Shown: positions 1 through 12,261, counted from the first letter of the stretch. The stretch is DNA of 64,000 bases from Sipunculus nudus (GCA_026874595.1 CM049309.1:22179033-22243032), one strand, 5' to 3'. The notes: a model not told the origin generated them from the sequence alone. Numbers and translations: made by a program.

Positions 1-1450
1 AACCGCTGGTTCCCGAAACCTTTAACATCCATGAAGGTGCTTAAAATATCACCCTGGACACCTTAAATGAGGTCATTGCGATCTACATTCTTTGAGTTAC
101 GGAGCCTTTTATTGCACCAATGAATACTTCAAAATTTGACACAAAAGCTCCAGTAACTGAATATCTAATTAATTTATTATGCATATATCAAATTTAATTT
201 TTTTTTAATTTAACGCATTTCATTCTCAATTTTGGACCTGCAAATGAAGCAATCTTTTCGTTAACAGGACACAAACCGTAATCGTTAGAAATAAAAAACT
301 TCTAACTATACATGCCGGGAGGTTCTAGGCAAATCTCCTTAGAAACCTGAAATTTTGTCATGGTGACATATATTTTACGAATTAATAGTGAATTTTGAGC
401 ACCAAGTGATTCAGACATGGCACAAATGCATGGAGGGTTTCATCAGTTCCAGAAGACTGGTGGCGCCACCTTTCTTTGTTTTACATTTCTATGCATTTTT
501 TCTCTATTTGAATGAGACTTAAATTGAAGCAGTTTGGCTGGTAACAGGGTACAAGTCATAATCGTTTGACCTATAAACTTCTACATATTCAGGGAGGTTT
601 TTGGTAAATATCCTACGAAAGCTCAAAATAGGTCATGGTCACCTATATTCTGGATACTATGGACCGAAAACATGATTCTAAGTGCCCAGTTAGTAAGACG
701 GTGGACAAATTGTATCCGTTAGGCCTAGAATATTCTAACGCAACATCCAGGGAGATTTTGGACAAATCCCCGCGGAAACCTAAAACTAAGTCATGGTAAC
801 CTATATTCTGCGGTCTACTGGACGAAACATGATTTTAAACATCCAGACAGTCAGGCAGGACAGATAAAAAATGTACTGTTTGAGCAAGAACCTTGTGATA
901 TGACATTCAGGAATGTCCTTTGCAAACCTCCTCTAATCCATGAACTGGGTCATCGTGACCTTTATTCTGTTAGCTATAGAAAACAATATGATTTTAGCTC
1001 TGATAAAGTCGGAGATGGGCACACATCAATACGGCAGGACCCAGAATATACTGACTTAAAGTTTTGAGAATCATGAAAGTCACACAGGGCACAATGCTTA
1101 TCTGTTGGATTTAGAAATGTCTTTCTTAATGTAAATGGAGGTCATTGAAAAGTCTTCTGGAACATACGAAATAAAGTAACTGTGACTTATGTTCTGAAAG
1201 ATATGTGAATGGATATGATTTGAGCGTGCTATATGACAGATCTACATGATTGGTTTCATTTGGACCTGCTTACTTCTAATTTGATTAAGGTTCCAGAAGG
1301 TTCTTGAAAATGTTACCTGGAACCTAAAATAATGTTAATTTGAAATATATTCTAGGAGCTCTGTGAATGAACATGATTTTAGTCAGAGGGGCAAAATTTA
1401 TAGCAGCTGGACGTAGAAACTTCTAACTGGTCAAGTCTTCTTGGGAACCC
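1..1450. repeat. Array of diverged ~150-bp monomers (AGGTCA-palindrome family, copy 1)
   Basis: Successive blocks share the same order of phrases: a GGGAGGTTCT-like start, AAATCTCC, an AGGTCATGGTNACCT-like palindrome, TATATTCTG, ACATGATTTT and a CAGACAG-like end, at about 150-bp spacing (palindrome near 350, 630, 790 and 945). The first ~440 bases match 59,270-59,700 almost phrase by phrase, and 26,170-27,550 is a further copy. No open frame of note. The palindrome resembles an inverted nuclear-receptor half-site with a 3-bp spacer, but this may only be a property of the repeat. Confidence 0.65.
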
Positions 1451-1461
1451 TAAATAAGGGG

Positions 1462-1690
1462 GGCCTGGACAGTCGAGGGGTAAAACGCTTTCTCTCCGCT
1501 GGCGACCAGGGTTAGATCCCCGGCCTGGCTTTGAGAGTGGGTTGTAGTTGCCCGTCCAAGGCCGGTGGTTTTCTCCGGTTTCCTCCACCTCTACATTTTG
1601 CCGAACGCAAGAGTCTGAGCCATGGAGAGTGCCGCGATTAGTTATAATAACTATTTGTACAATCCATGTAAAATAAATAAGTTTATATTT
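1462..1690 (+). mobile_element. tRNA-derived SINE
   Basis: The head is tRNA-like: GGCCTGG, a degenerate A box (GTCGAGGGGTAAAACGC), and a B box GGTTAGATCCC at 1510-1520 followed by CGGCCTGGC, which can pair with the 5' GGCCTGG. Downstream is a central domain with GGTTTTCTCCGGTTTCCTCC, common in animal SINEs, and an A-rich end (AAAATAAATAAG). It lies inside the 150-bp monomer repeat and so is probably a later insertion. The anticodon arm does not fold cleanly, so this is not a functional tRNA gene. Target-site duplications were not clear to me. Confidence 0.6.
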
Positions 1691-1859
1691 AACCTATTTT
1701 CTATGGACTATGGGCAAAAAGCATGATATTGATCCCTCTGGAAGTCATTCTACCCATTGTTTAAGGTTCCTTTACAAATATTTTTCACCAGCTCATGAGA
1801 TCAATGTTTGATGCATGCGTCACCTGTATGTCAAATTCAGCTGCGCGACATGGCACATA

Positions 1860-2460
1860 GGCCACTTTTTAGCTCAGTTGACTATAAGTCATCTGAGCTA
1901 TAGTCGTGGTCCATTGTCCGTCGTCCGTCCGTCTGTCCGTCCGTCCGTAGATGTGGCACGTTTTGAAACCGTAAGACCTAGGAATAAAAATTCAGCACAA
2001 TGTTAGATGTCCCTAAGATCTCCTACCAAACCGAAAACTGGGTCTTTGCGACTTTGTTCCTGTGAGAAATTAAGGAAAAACCTCAATTTTTTTTCTTAAA
2101 ATCCTATTTTCACACTTCAGGACTGCCTTATATCAAAACCACTCATCTGTTTTTCCTCATATTTACCATAAATATTTCTCTATATAGTTCCTATGTACAT
2201 CCGTGAAATTAAGTCTGTTAAGTTTAAAATCTTCAAGTTATGGGCCCAAACATAATGGACTTTGTAAAAAATCAGGAAAAAAATTTACTCACTTAACATG
2301 AAAAATTATGTAACTAGAGTCTATTTTCCCAAGTATATAACTATAATTAAGATTCAATTGTTTACCCAAAATTAGATCTCAATTTTGTAAATTTTAAAGT
2401 TATTAGCATAAAAATAAAATCAGTACCTTAAATTTTGCCAAACTTTGACCATGGCACTTT
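1860..2460 (+). repeat. TAGCTCAG...CTGAGCTA repeat head with (CCGT)n, then AT-rich sequence
   Basis: TAGCTCAG at 1870-1877 and CTGAGCTA at 1893-1900 form a hairpin. A CCGT/CCGTCTGT microsatellite follows at about 1917-1949. The same head occurs at 26,178 and 59,175, where it introduces the AGGTCA-type monomers. The rest, to 2,460, is AT-rich and holds no recognisable gene. Confidence 0.55.
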
Positions 2461-2960
2461 TTTAGCGAACCTGTGAGCTTTTGCGATGGCGCAGCGTCGT
2501 CCGTCCATCGTCAGCCGTCCGCCGTCCAGGGCTGGCTTTCCGCCGTCCATGGCTGTAAGTCAAAAACCTTCGGAGCTAGCAGCTCCAAATTACATGTAAG
2601 AATTAGTCACATGTGAAACTTGGTGCCCTGGAGCTTATTATTGGGTATCTGCATTAATTTAGATTTTATAGAGAACAAGCTTAAAAACCTTTATAAATCT
2701 TCTTCTCTGAAACTGTCCGGCCAAATTGTCCAATATTTCACAGAAATGATCCCCTGAACAATCTCTCTCAAGTTTGTTCGAATGGTTCCAGTTTACAGAT
2801 TTTTGGCCGAGTTACAGGAGGTTGAACTTAGTCATCTGTCCGAAAAAGCACACTAAAATTAAAATTTCACAAACGGCTAGAGCTATAATCACCAAATTTT
2901 ATACCAATGTTTGTCACATATGTCATATCTGATTTTGAGGTATTTGTGGTGCCACCTACA
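2461..2960 (+). repeat. Dispersed repeat with CGTCCGTCC-rich head
   Basis: It starts with a GC-rich CGTCGTCCGTCCATCG stretch and runs into long AT-rich sequence with TCTTCTCTGAAACTG and GGCCAAATTG, a layout typical of bivalve dispersed repeats. It ends in a GGTGCCACCTACAT motif shared with the next family. No coding sequence seen. Confidence 0.4.
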
Positions 2961-3277
2961 TTTATATGGTTTTTTTTACAAGCGAAAATGTAATTTTAAA
3001 CTCTTCTATTCTTATACACTGATTTATGATGAAACTGTTAAGCTGATTTTTTTAAACTTTACAAGAATTATTCTATGGTAGGGTTCTGCCAGTTTTATTA
3101 GAATAGATTGGGTAAATACAGCTTTAAAAAACATTATAGCCAATTGAAAAAGGCTTTCTGTATTTGAAAACAGATTTGACAACATTGTGAGTTTCAGCAG
3201 CCAAGTCAAGAGGTCAGTCAGTACAAACAGCTGGGGTCCAGACATCACCATGGCAACTGACCTGGCTCTTGGGGGTG

Positions 3278-3345
3278 TCTAGACAATGGGTCTAGACGTC
3301 TAGACACAGCGTCTAGATGTCTAGACACAATGTTTAGATGCAGAA
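3278..3345. repeat. Short GTCTAGAC palindrome cluster
   Basis: Five or six copies of TCTAGAC/GTCTAGA occur in 68 bases, arranged as overlapping palindromes at irregular 10-20 base spacing. It is a local low-order repeat with no evident function. Confidence 0.6.
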
Positions 3346-3419
3346 TTCCCAGATTATTGGAACTATATCTTTCAACTGTTTGAAAAAACTTGGTTTGCAT
3401 TTTAAGCAAATTGGGTTTA

Positions 3420-4100
3420 TCATCAGGTCACATGTGAACTGCTGCACCCTCATTTTTGGTTGACCTCTGAAGTTTCCTCGCTGCCAAGCGTCCATTTGTG
3501 CGTCTATTTCCACACATAAACCTGCATATCTCGGGAACCGTTTGACCGATCAGGCTAAAAATTTTGCACAAATGTAGCCCTTTGATAGCTTTATAACATA
3601 CACTAAAAATGGTGGCGCCACCTGCAACCATTTTTGCACAGCGTCCATCTGTTCATCTGCCTTGGGATAAAATCACTCATATTTCAGAAGTGGTTTGACT
3701 TATCCACCTGAAATTTTGCAGGTTAATACATCCTGGACAGCCTTCTTGATTTTATTACAGGTGGCGTCACCTACATTCACGTTTACTCTGCAGACATCCA
3801 AGCTCATATTTCGGGAACCGTTTGACTGATTGGGCCAAAATTTTGCTTGTGTATAGATCTCTTATAGCTCTTCATCATAAGCAAAATTGGTGGCGCCACC
3901 TGCACCCACTTATGAACACCGTCCATCTGTTCATCTGCCTTGGGATAAAATCACTCATATCTCAGCAGTGGTTTGACTTATCCACCTGAAATTTTGCAGG
4001 TTTATACATCCTGGACAATTTTCTCGATTTTTTGACAGGAGGCACCAACTTCATTCACGTTTACGCTGCAGACATTCATGCTAATATGCAACACACCTTA
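3420..4100 (+). repeat. GGTGGCGCCACC-type ~140-bp monomers
   Basis: Monomers contain CTCATATTTCGGGAACCG, GTTTGACT, a CCTGAAATTTTGCA phrase and the palindrome GGTGGCGCCACCT (about 3,612 and 3,890; variants at 3,763 and 4,038). Two slightly different monomers alternate, giving a ~280-bp double unit. The same family occurs forward at 46,560-47,290 and reversed at 35,830-36,210 and 63,140-63,700. Short ORFs here are accidental. Confidence 0.65.
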
Positions 4101-6100
4101 CTCTATTCCCCTTGCCACTTAATTCATGCCTCACTTCACCCGTCCCACTCTGATTTCTGCGGATACACATAGTCGCTTGTCGACTACCCATATTCTAGTT
4201 TTAAAATGTCCTAGTCTGAAACTTGCAGGTCTGAAATATCCATTTTGCTGAAATCATAATGACTAAGGTAGATATGCAGGACTTAAAAGGATCATTATTA
4301 AATTAAAAAAAACCTTCATTCATACTCCCAAACTTTGCAAAGGTTCGCATTAGGCCTGTAGGCCTTGTTTCCTGTAAGTACCATTGATTTAATTTTCACA
4401 GCATGTAAACATAAATATTTAATTTGTTTAAATCTGAAATTTGAAAATAAAAGCTTGAAAAATTAATCTAGTTATTGATTTTTCTTCTTGAGGCTCTATT
4501 GTAGTCATTTGCTTTGATTACAGATTACAGATGCAGGGTCCCACTCCAGTTCACTGGAAGTCAGCTATGCCAGGGTTTCTGATTTGTTACAGTCACTGGG
4601 GGAGATCCCCTGCTGTGACAGGTGTACAGTTATTCTCATATCACCAACCCAATCACCCCCCCCCCCCCCGCAAACCCAACCCACCAAGTGTTATGCAGTA
4701 ATTGGTCTTGTTTTCACTGTTTCTCCTTAATTGTAATGCTGTTTCCACTCTGATATGCAAAAACTTTCCTTGAAAAAGTAATTCAAGGTGTAATCCAGAA
4801 GATGCAATGTTGTGTAATGTAGCATTTTTAAAGAAATTTATTTTCTTTTGAATGATTTTAACAAATATAATTGAACCAATCAGTATGCTTAAATTATTAT
4901 TAAATATGAAGCACATTATGGATAAATAAAGACGCAATTAAAAATTGTTAAATCTAAATCAAGTATTATTTTTATATATTTATTGTTTTGCAGATTTAAA
5001 AAAGATATTTTTGTGGTAAAAAATAAATAAACATTCGTATGCATGATGTTGTATTTTCTGACAAGATTGAGATTTATGATGATGCAATTGAGAATTATGA
5101 ATCAACTTTTATATTCAGATATATATGTTATATTGGAAATGTATAGAAATATAAACTTAAATTTAAAAAAAATGATGTGATAAAAATGAGGATTTAACAA
5201 ACATTTGTTAATTATTTTCCTGCCTCAGCAGTAATTTGTTTGCCCTGTTTTGTGTTGTTAATTATTTATATTTTAACTGTATACATTAAAAAAAATACAT
5301 ATATATATATAATAAATATATTTTACAAAAAAATTGGTTTAATTGAACAAATGTGTTAACTACTGAAACGTCAACAGTTAATCAAAAAGCCAACTAATGA
5401 TCATGGTAATAGTACAGATCATTTGTTCACAAACTGCTCACATGCTTCAGTTTCAACATTAGGAAACACATGGTCAGGTCACAAAATATTATTTGCAACA
5501 ATTTACTGCTCATCAATACAAACCAATCATATAAACCAGCCCATGGCCTTTATTACCTCTTCCTCTTACACTTTATCTCCATTTGATATTATTTTAGATT
5601 TTTACCTTCAAGGTCAACGTCAGCTGAGCACAGTGACCCATGGGTCCCTTGTTTATTAACCTGAGCGTCCCTGAACCTCCATTTTTTTCTGCCTAATGAA
5701 AGCCCTGTCTTAGGATATATAAGGGTTGATCGGATTTAGAATTCTGAGACTCCAGAATGCAGAAGCCTATTCTGCGGTCTTGTTTAATGTCATTAATAAC
5801 TTGTAGTTAATACTTGACAGGTAAGATAAGATAAAGGTGCATTTTCTGCCTCATAATTAGTTATTATTTGAAATCTCAAAGGCCAGTGGTGTTTAAGTTA
5901 TGGCTTGTACTGCTGCGATTCTCGCAAACGCCTAGTTATTATTATATCTGCTAATTGTTGTTTTTCATATGTACTAGAATTATATCGCCCGTTTCGTAAA
6001 CGTTGTATTATTGTGAGTTGTGAATATGCCATATATTATAAATAACTGGGAAGGAAACAGAAACCGCGATCTATTGGGGAAGTATCATCTCTGTCCGTTA
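4100..6100. other. AT-rich intergenic sequence, no gene seen
   Basis: It holds a C10 run at about 4,661, short A/T runs, and a GTGACCCATGGGTCCCTTG end motif at about 5,635-5,655 that recurs at about 17,050, which suggests the 3' end of a dispersed element. No frame shows protein-family similarity. Confidence 0.5.
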
Positions 6101-6104
6101 AGCA

Positions 6105-8460
6105 ATATATTAAGACACGGGGAATATTAGTACAAATAATACATTATTCACGTGTACAAATAGGTAGGTCATTTAAATACAAGAGTAATTATACAAGTTC
6201 GAGCAGTGTGCCCTGACGAGTGTCAATATCAAAAGTGCGCGGTTAGTTAAGAACTCCATATGTATTAACAACTTGTCTTCGATTGGACAAGTAATTGTTT
6301 AACCAGATTTGCGGGGTAGCCTTATGCCATACTTGAGCATTTTAGTAATTAAGACATTATAATCAAGAATGTTTTTACATAAAAAAAACATACACCAGTG
6401 ACATTCTTTTTATTGACACCCATTATGCATTTGTCGAGAATACCATACATGTCGGCTGAAGTTTAATGATCTGGAAGATTTAGCAATTGTCGACAATTGT
6501 GTCCATAAACTTTGGTGAGACGAGAAATAAGTAACTATTCCCATGCAAGTCTTCTGCACATGACCAATATCTGACTTTGGCCGAGCAATATTTGAATCCA
6601 GGTCCTATAAATATATGGATGCCCTCCGTGGTCTTCCAAAGAGAATTAACCATTTTCAAGATAAAGGTTAAATAAATGAGACAATGTAGGTGAAATATAA
6701 CAAGGGCACCGCAAAGCGAAGCATTCCCTCGCATGGGAGCATAATAATATGGGGTGTATTACGCAATTGTTAAAATGAGGAGGGGAGGTGTGTGAGCTTG
6801 AGCTTTGACGTCAAACTAAATAAGTAGTACATGTATGGGTGGGTGAGGCATATGAGGAGGAGAAAGCTCAAGATCAAATGATTTTGCTTAAAATTGATGC
6901 ATAAGGTATATTGAGAGGGATGGGAGGACAGACAGGAAGACGGATGTACAAACATAGGAGTTTGTGTATCCGCTGTTGCAAATTTGTTATGAGGGGATAA
7001 TAACATATTGGGCTAGCAACTCAACGTAAGAAGGATTGGGCCCAGTTGAAAAAGCATATGGCACAAGGATACTACAGAGTGGAGTATGACGTAGCAGATG
7101 CTTAAAATGGGTCCACAAGCTTGTTCAAAAAGTGGGTGCTGTGGCCGTGACCTTTGACCCCATGACCTCAAAATCCATAGGTTTCTTCATCCATGGGTGG
7201 GTGAGCCATATGTGCAAATGAAAGGTTTAGGTCAAACAATTTTGATTAAAATGGGTCCACATGCTTTTTAAAGAAGTGGGTGCTGTGGCCATGACCTTTG
7301 ACCCCGTGACCTCAAAATCAAAAGGTTTCTTCATCCATGGGTGGGTAAGCCATATGTGCAAGATAAAAGGTTTAGGTAAAACGGTTTCGCTTAAAATGGG
7401 TCCACAAACTTGAAAGAGATGAAAGGTTTGGGCAAACGATTTGGATTGAAATTGATTTACAAGGCAATATCGGACGGACAGACAGACGGACGGACAGACG
7501 GACGGACGCACGAACGGAGACGTTACTATATCCCTTTCGCAACTTCGTTGCGAGGAGATAATAAGCAGCAACCTGAAGCAAAAACAGACATTTCCAATAT
7601 ATATTCTTTATACTTTACTAAACTTCTAATAGCTCTGACAAAAAAAACTAAATGGATACTGTATTAAACTTAAAAGATTCACGATTTGATCGGGCGTGAT
7701 CTTTTTAAAGTAAATCCTGGCTAATATTGTTTCCAATAGAAATATGATAATCAGTTATTGATTTGGAAGAACATAAAGAATTTAGAGGTCTTGGGTCGTT
7801 TAAGGGGGAATACTTTGGTAAGAAATTTTCGCACGCCACCACCAACTTTCCAATTTTTGACGCTCTCAGTCCAGTACATAGAAAGACAAAACTGACTATA
7901 ACATATGCATATGTGAGGATTTCAAACTATGTCATTTTTCCTTCGTGTCCCAAAAATGTGATTTGCTTCTGCTAAGGATATAATTAATATCACCATTTAG
8001 TTGATTATTAAAACGGTAATTTGGGACCTGCATGGAGCTGGCAAACAGTGTGGAGGGATGTGACGCTGTTTTGCTGGCGTACTGTATCGGTGTATCGGAT
8101 GCAACGCCCACTGCTGATGAATAATGTTTAAAGACAAGTGTGAACATGTGTATGCTTTAACTTAACTCGCAGAATATAGGTCACTGTGGTATGATACAGG
8201 GTTTCCAAGAAGAGTTCACTGGGACCTCTTCGGATCTTGATCTTGAAGTTTCTAGGTGTAACTGCTACGATTTGTGCAAGTCTGACTCACAAGTATCTCA
8301 TAAAAAATGGAGTCCTCAAGTTCGTGCTATAATCAAAATAAAAACTTTGGTTGGCCGTCGGCAGCTAACTCACAATGTGCTAAAATCATATTAAAACATT
8401 TTGTGAATTTGCACAGTTGGATGAACAGCCAGTTAAATGCTCAAATCAGCAAACTGTTGC
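6105..8460. repeat. Dispersed repeat, copy A (filled)
   Basis: It is collinear with 59,916-61,880. Shared landmarks are AATAATACATTATTCAC, GAGCAGTGTGCCCTGACG, TTAGTAATTAAGACATTAT, CAAGTCTGACTCACA and GGCAGCTAACTCACAAT (GCGGCTAACTCACAAT in copy B). Copy A carries an extra ~860-bp block at 6,700-7,560 that copy B lacks; copy B carries an extra ~450 bp at 61,282-61,738. Both copies have minus-strand frames ending in a DTIVDN-like peptide, but neither is intact enough to call a protein. Family unknown. Confidence 0.75.
6700..7562. mobile_element. Inserted element with internal ~145-bp tandem repeats
   Basis: It is present in copy A and absent at the matching point of copy B, so the borders are visible: GTGAAATATAA before and AATAAGCAGCAAC after, against GTGAAATATAATATGCAGCAAC in the empty copy. 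Inside are tandem units repeating TTAAAATGGGTCCAC at 7,102, 7,246 and 7,391, each with TGACCTTTGACCCC. A (GACG)n tract and a terminal hairpin CGCAACTTCGTTGCG (about 7,539-7,553) follow. An earlier diverged unit (6,775-7,003) ends with a similar GGGGATAATAAC, so the insert may be two elements in series. The layout resembles non-autonomous bivalve pearl/Helitron-like elements; that family assignment is inference. Confidence 0.6.
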
Positions 8461-9480
8461 GAAAGAGGCAGTCTCTCGACCTGGCTTGGCGTCCCCCGCA
8501 TGGATCTTCCCCTCTGGTCTGGACATCTGGGCGACCTCGGTCGTTTAATATTTGCGTCAAGCAGCCAAGTCTTGCCAAGCGATTTGCCCTGTATTATCGA
8601 GGACAACAGAAGAAAACGCACACAACAGCAGATAACTTGTCAAGTGATTCCTATTGCCCTTTAAAAGGGAATAACACTCGAAACGCGCCGAGGACTTATT
8701 ATTTTTATACAGGATATCCTGGCTGTTGCCAACTCCCAACAGTATACCATTAATTTCTTGACTTGTTATCGTTATCCGTCGGCGGATCTGTCTTGAACTT
8801 TTGTGTAACGAGTGAGCCACCATTGACTTAAATGGAACTGTGAACTACTTTGAACATTTTGTGAGCGCCGAATTGGACTGGACTTTAGTTATGTATAAAT
8901 TTGTGTTACAGGGCATACCAGAGACTTTAACTTTCATCATGTGTTAATCCTATAGTTTTGATTGTTATTGTACATATTGTATAAAATGCCATGATTCGGA
9001 TTAATAGAGCACCTTTATAGCACTTATAACGTATTCTTTTTACCTGTGAGGATGCGTGTCGGAACATTTGTGGTGCTGTCCGTCAAGATAAATTTGCGGC
9101 CTGAATGAGGAGCATAACATAACAAATATTGTAAATTAGATCATCTTCGAACAAACCTGGTCAAGGAATGCTAATATTTTCATTCCAGTACTTACTGAAT
9201 TAAAAAATGTTTCTTTGCAACAAGGGTTATTCCTCAGCAACTAATATAAGCAGCTGTGAAACCCTACTTAAAACAGTAGGCTTGTCTTTGTGGGAAAAGA
9301 ACTATAGGACCGTTTCAAATTTTCCTTTCTTTGGGAAATCGATAGAACGTGCAGCTTCATAACAGCTGAGAGTACACAGCTAACACAGGAACAACGGAGC
9401 AGAATAGAGAGCTGGGAACTTAACCTAAGCTACTTTGCTTTAAGTGCAAACTGATATCTGAGATGCGGCTGATAAGAAGA
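8460..9480. other. Unassigned sequence, possibly repeat-derived
   Basis: Moderately GC-rich to about 8,900, then AT-rich. Overlapping short frames occur on both strands (for example 8,307-8,753 plus), without recognisable domains and partly inside the repeat above. No gene called. Confidence 0.4.
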
Positions 9481-10010
9481 AAGTGATATATTTGATATTA
9501 TTTGATTTAAGGACCGCTTTCGACATATTCGATCAGCAGCTTTTATAGTGTTAACTTGATGTGTTTTGCAAATGATACTCAAATGTATCTCTCTTGTAAA
9601 CCAAATTTCAGTTTAAGTACTCATGACATGTGAAAGAAAATAGAAGCCCAATGAAGGTGATGAAACCGAGTGTATTATATTTGGGACGCAAAACCAGATG
9701 AGAAAGACTTTTTTATTGGAGTTGGAGACAAAACACCAAAATGTCATCCGAACAAAAATGTAGGATACTTTATAAACAGGCACTTAACAAGAAACGAGCA
9801 TATTAATCAGATTTGCATTTCAACACACCTGACATTAACGATTTAAACATGTTTCGTCGTACTTAATATCATTATTCGAACATCCACTAAATCTAGATGA
9901 TATATTACTACATTTTTAAGGTTTTCTCTTGAAATCCTACAGTTTAACATCGTGTTAGCTGTATTCACTAGAAGTTATTTTGCTAACATCTATACTAATG
10001 TATTTTGCCA
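9480..10010 (+). pseudogene. CR1/L2-type LINE reverse transcriptase fragment
   Basis: Translated pieces in shifting frames read like the palm and thumb of a CR1/L2-group reverse transcriptase: an FDLRTAFD-like motif at about 9,505 (usual D-x-x-x-A-F-D), FANDTQMYLS at 9,565-9,594 in place of the catalytic [YF]ADDTQ block, then a diverged stretch where a C-terminal LDYCN-type region would fall. The first catalytic aspartate pair position is N-D rather than D-D. Several stops and frameshifts make it dead. There is no ORF1 and no 3' tail; both ends are truncated. Confidence 0.6.
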
Positions 10011-10401
10011 TGGATGAATGAAAAACTCGATTCCATTTCGTGTCATTTAATCTTTCGGAGACCTAGATACCTAATGACTAAAAATCACCAGAGACCTGGT
10101 AAATCAGATGGGGGTGTGTTGAAAAAAATCCTTCATAACTTAGCATATCAAATAATACAAACATTACAACAGAGTTTGATAATATTTGTGATGAAGGTAT
10201 TTCATATAAAATGGAAGTGGGTGTTAGGTTTCTCAGTCTTTAAACCTAGGAAACTAAAAAAACAGTGTACCAATCGATATTACACAACCGTGTTTCATGA
10301 CGATATGTTAATTAAGTCGGCAGCATGAACTCCACATGGGTACTTCATTTATGTGCATGTTACCTGATTACGTATAGTTTATATTTTCATATGATTATTT
10401 C

Positions 10402-11155
10402 ATGAAATTCTCTCATTTTGATTGCTTACCAAACTTGATACATTGTTGTCCTTGCATTTGCAGAGATGGCCAACGAGAAGACAGAAAAGCAATTCCTCAC
10501 AACCTGTTTGAAAGGCAGCTTTTACATCCTTTTGTTCATAGGCACGTGGAAATCAATTTTCAATGTATCAAAATGATAAGGGAAAAAATCACATCTACGG
10601 ATATTGTTTACATTGAAGAGCCGGACACGTTGTTAACGTTCTTTGACGATATCTTAGACACAAACACAACTCAATTTTCATATGCATTGTTTAGATTTTC
10701 AAATAAATCATACTTAATTCGAAACGTGACGACATGGCTTTGTTGTGCAGACACATATTCACTGCGGTATTTAACGTCAAATTACGGACTTCTGCTTGGG
10801 TTGTCAATGACCAACTGTTACCAGCGATCATGATTTATTCATTCTGAGTTGACAAACAAAACCGTTTTCAACAATGGGAGAATTGGAATCATTTACTTAA
10901 CGCTTTTATATTGTCACCTTAATGATTTTACTGGAGCACATATATAATAATTCCGTTGGACAGCCACATCACACCCGGTTATTGATGAAGGTGACCACGT
11001 ATGAACATCGTTTTCTGGAGCACGACACTGAAATTCGACGTTCGACGTTGGATAATCAGATTCAAAATACTCCTCCATTGCTCCAAAGACCACTAACATT
11101 CCAAGAGCAAGTCATCCTTCAGAAATATTTAGAACAATTAAAAGAGCAATAAATT
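10402..11155 (+). other. Unassigned ORFs, no recognised domain
   Basis: A 143-codon frame (10,402-10,833) is preceded internally by an acceptor-like TTGCATTTGCAG ending near 10,464. After it the frame stays open for about 120 codons with a normal amino-acid mix and acidic residues. A second frame (10,922-11,152) ends in a glutamine- and leucine-rich tail. I recognise no family. These could be diverged exons or relic mobile-element coding sequence; chance is also possible given the AT content. Confidence 0.2.
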
Positions 11156-11488
11156 TTTTTTATTTATTTTTAAGGACGAAATAATTCGGGTTTTGGCTCG
11201 ACATTGACGGGTTGGCCGAACATTCACTGACATATGTATTACAGTGGAGTTAGAGGCATTAATAGAATTCAAATGATGGACGTTCAAATTATTTTATTGA
11301 AATAATTATAAATAATATAAAATGAAATTAAATAACAAACAAAATACAGGTAAATATTTTTAATGATAAAAAATAACTAAAAACATACCTAGATTTCACG
11401 GAAATCAACATCGTCAGTGACGGATTGATGCATGACATCGACAGGTTGGTCGGACATTCAAGTCACAAGTTTTTGCTTTCGGACTCGT

Positions 11489-11562
11489 ACCCGCACATAA
11501 GTCGACCCCCCAACTTTAGATGTTTTTTTTCAGGGCTAAAATTTCTCGACTTTTATGCGGGT
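11489..11562. repeat. Foldback with ACCCGCACATAAGTCGA arms
   Basis: ACCCGCACATAAGTCGA at 11,489-11,505 is the near-complement of TCGACTTTTATGCGGGT at 11,546-11,562, separated by 40 bases. It looks like a small inverted-repeat element or the collapsed end of a DNA transposon. Confidence 0.55.
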
Positions 11563-12261
11563 TTTTACGGTATATAATGTTTTATCTACTAGAGCAATCT
11601 ATTGGACTTTTGTTCAAATGAAACTCAACAGAAAAAAATACAATGAGAAAAAGATACATTATGGAGATTTGTTATTGTTGTTAAAATGCTCAATTCTTGT
11701 AACCTCTAACTCGCTCACATTTTTATTCATATTAGATATGTTGACTCGTTAAAATGTGATAAGGTATAACATGTTTGGTTAAGATTGGTATAACGGCTTA
11801 ACATCATTCACACTGAATGAAAATATAATATCCTATGTTCTTTGTAAGCGCAGTATATCACAAACAATATTAGTATAATTCCATGTATATTTTCAATCTG
11901 TTGCACTAATATCATAAACAATGGCTACATAAAAGTCTTAAGAAATGGGAAACTTGGCATATACATAAATGTTAGAGCCATTCCAGTCGAGGCGCTGTCC
12001 AAACCTTGAGACAAAGGGACAGCCCTTTGCCACAATGGAAAAAAGTCTTTGTGTAAACAATGAAACATGACAGTGAACATAAATACTTTAATGGCATGAT
12101 GATATGAATTAACACTCCTGAAACGTTAATTCAAGTCTGCTCATTACCTTTTACGTTAATTCGAAAACAGACAAACCAACTAACGAACCAAGGCAAGAAA
12201 ATATAATACTTTCGCCTTCCCGTTGAGGTTTTATAATAATATAATTATAGTCACTAGATAC

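Noticed and set aside
8307-8753. 148-codon open frame as a gene
   Set aside because: It begins inside the dispersed repeat, overlaps other frames on both strands and has no recognisable domain.
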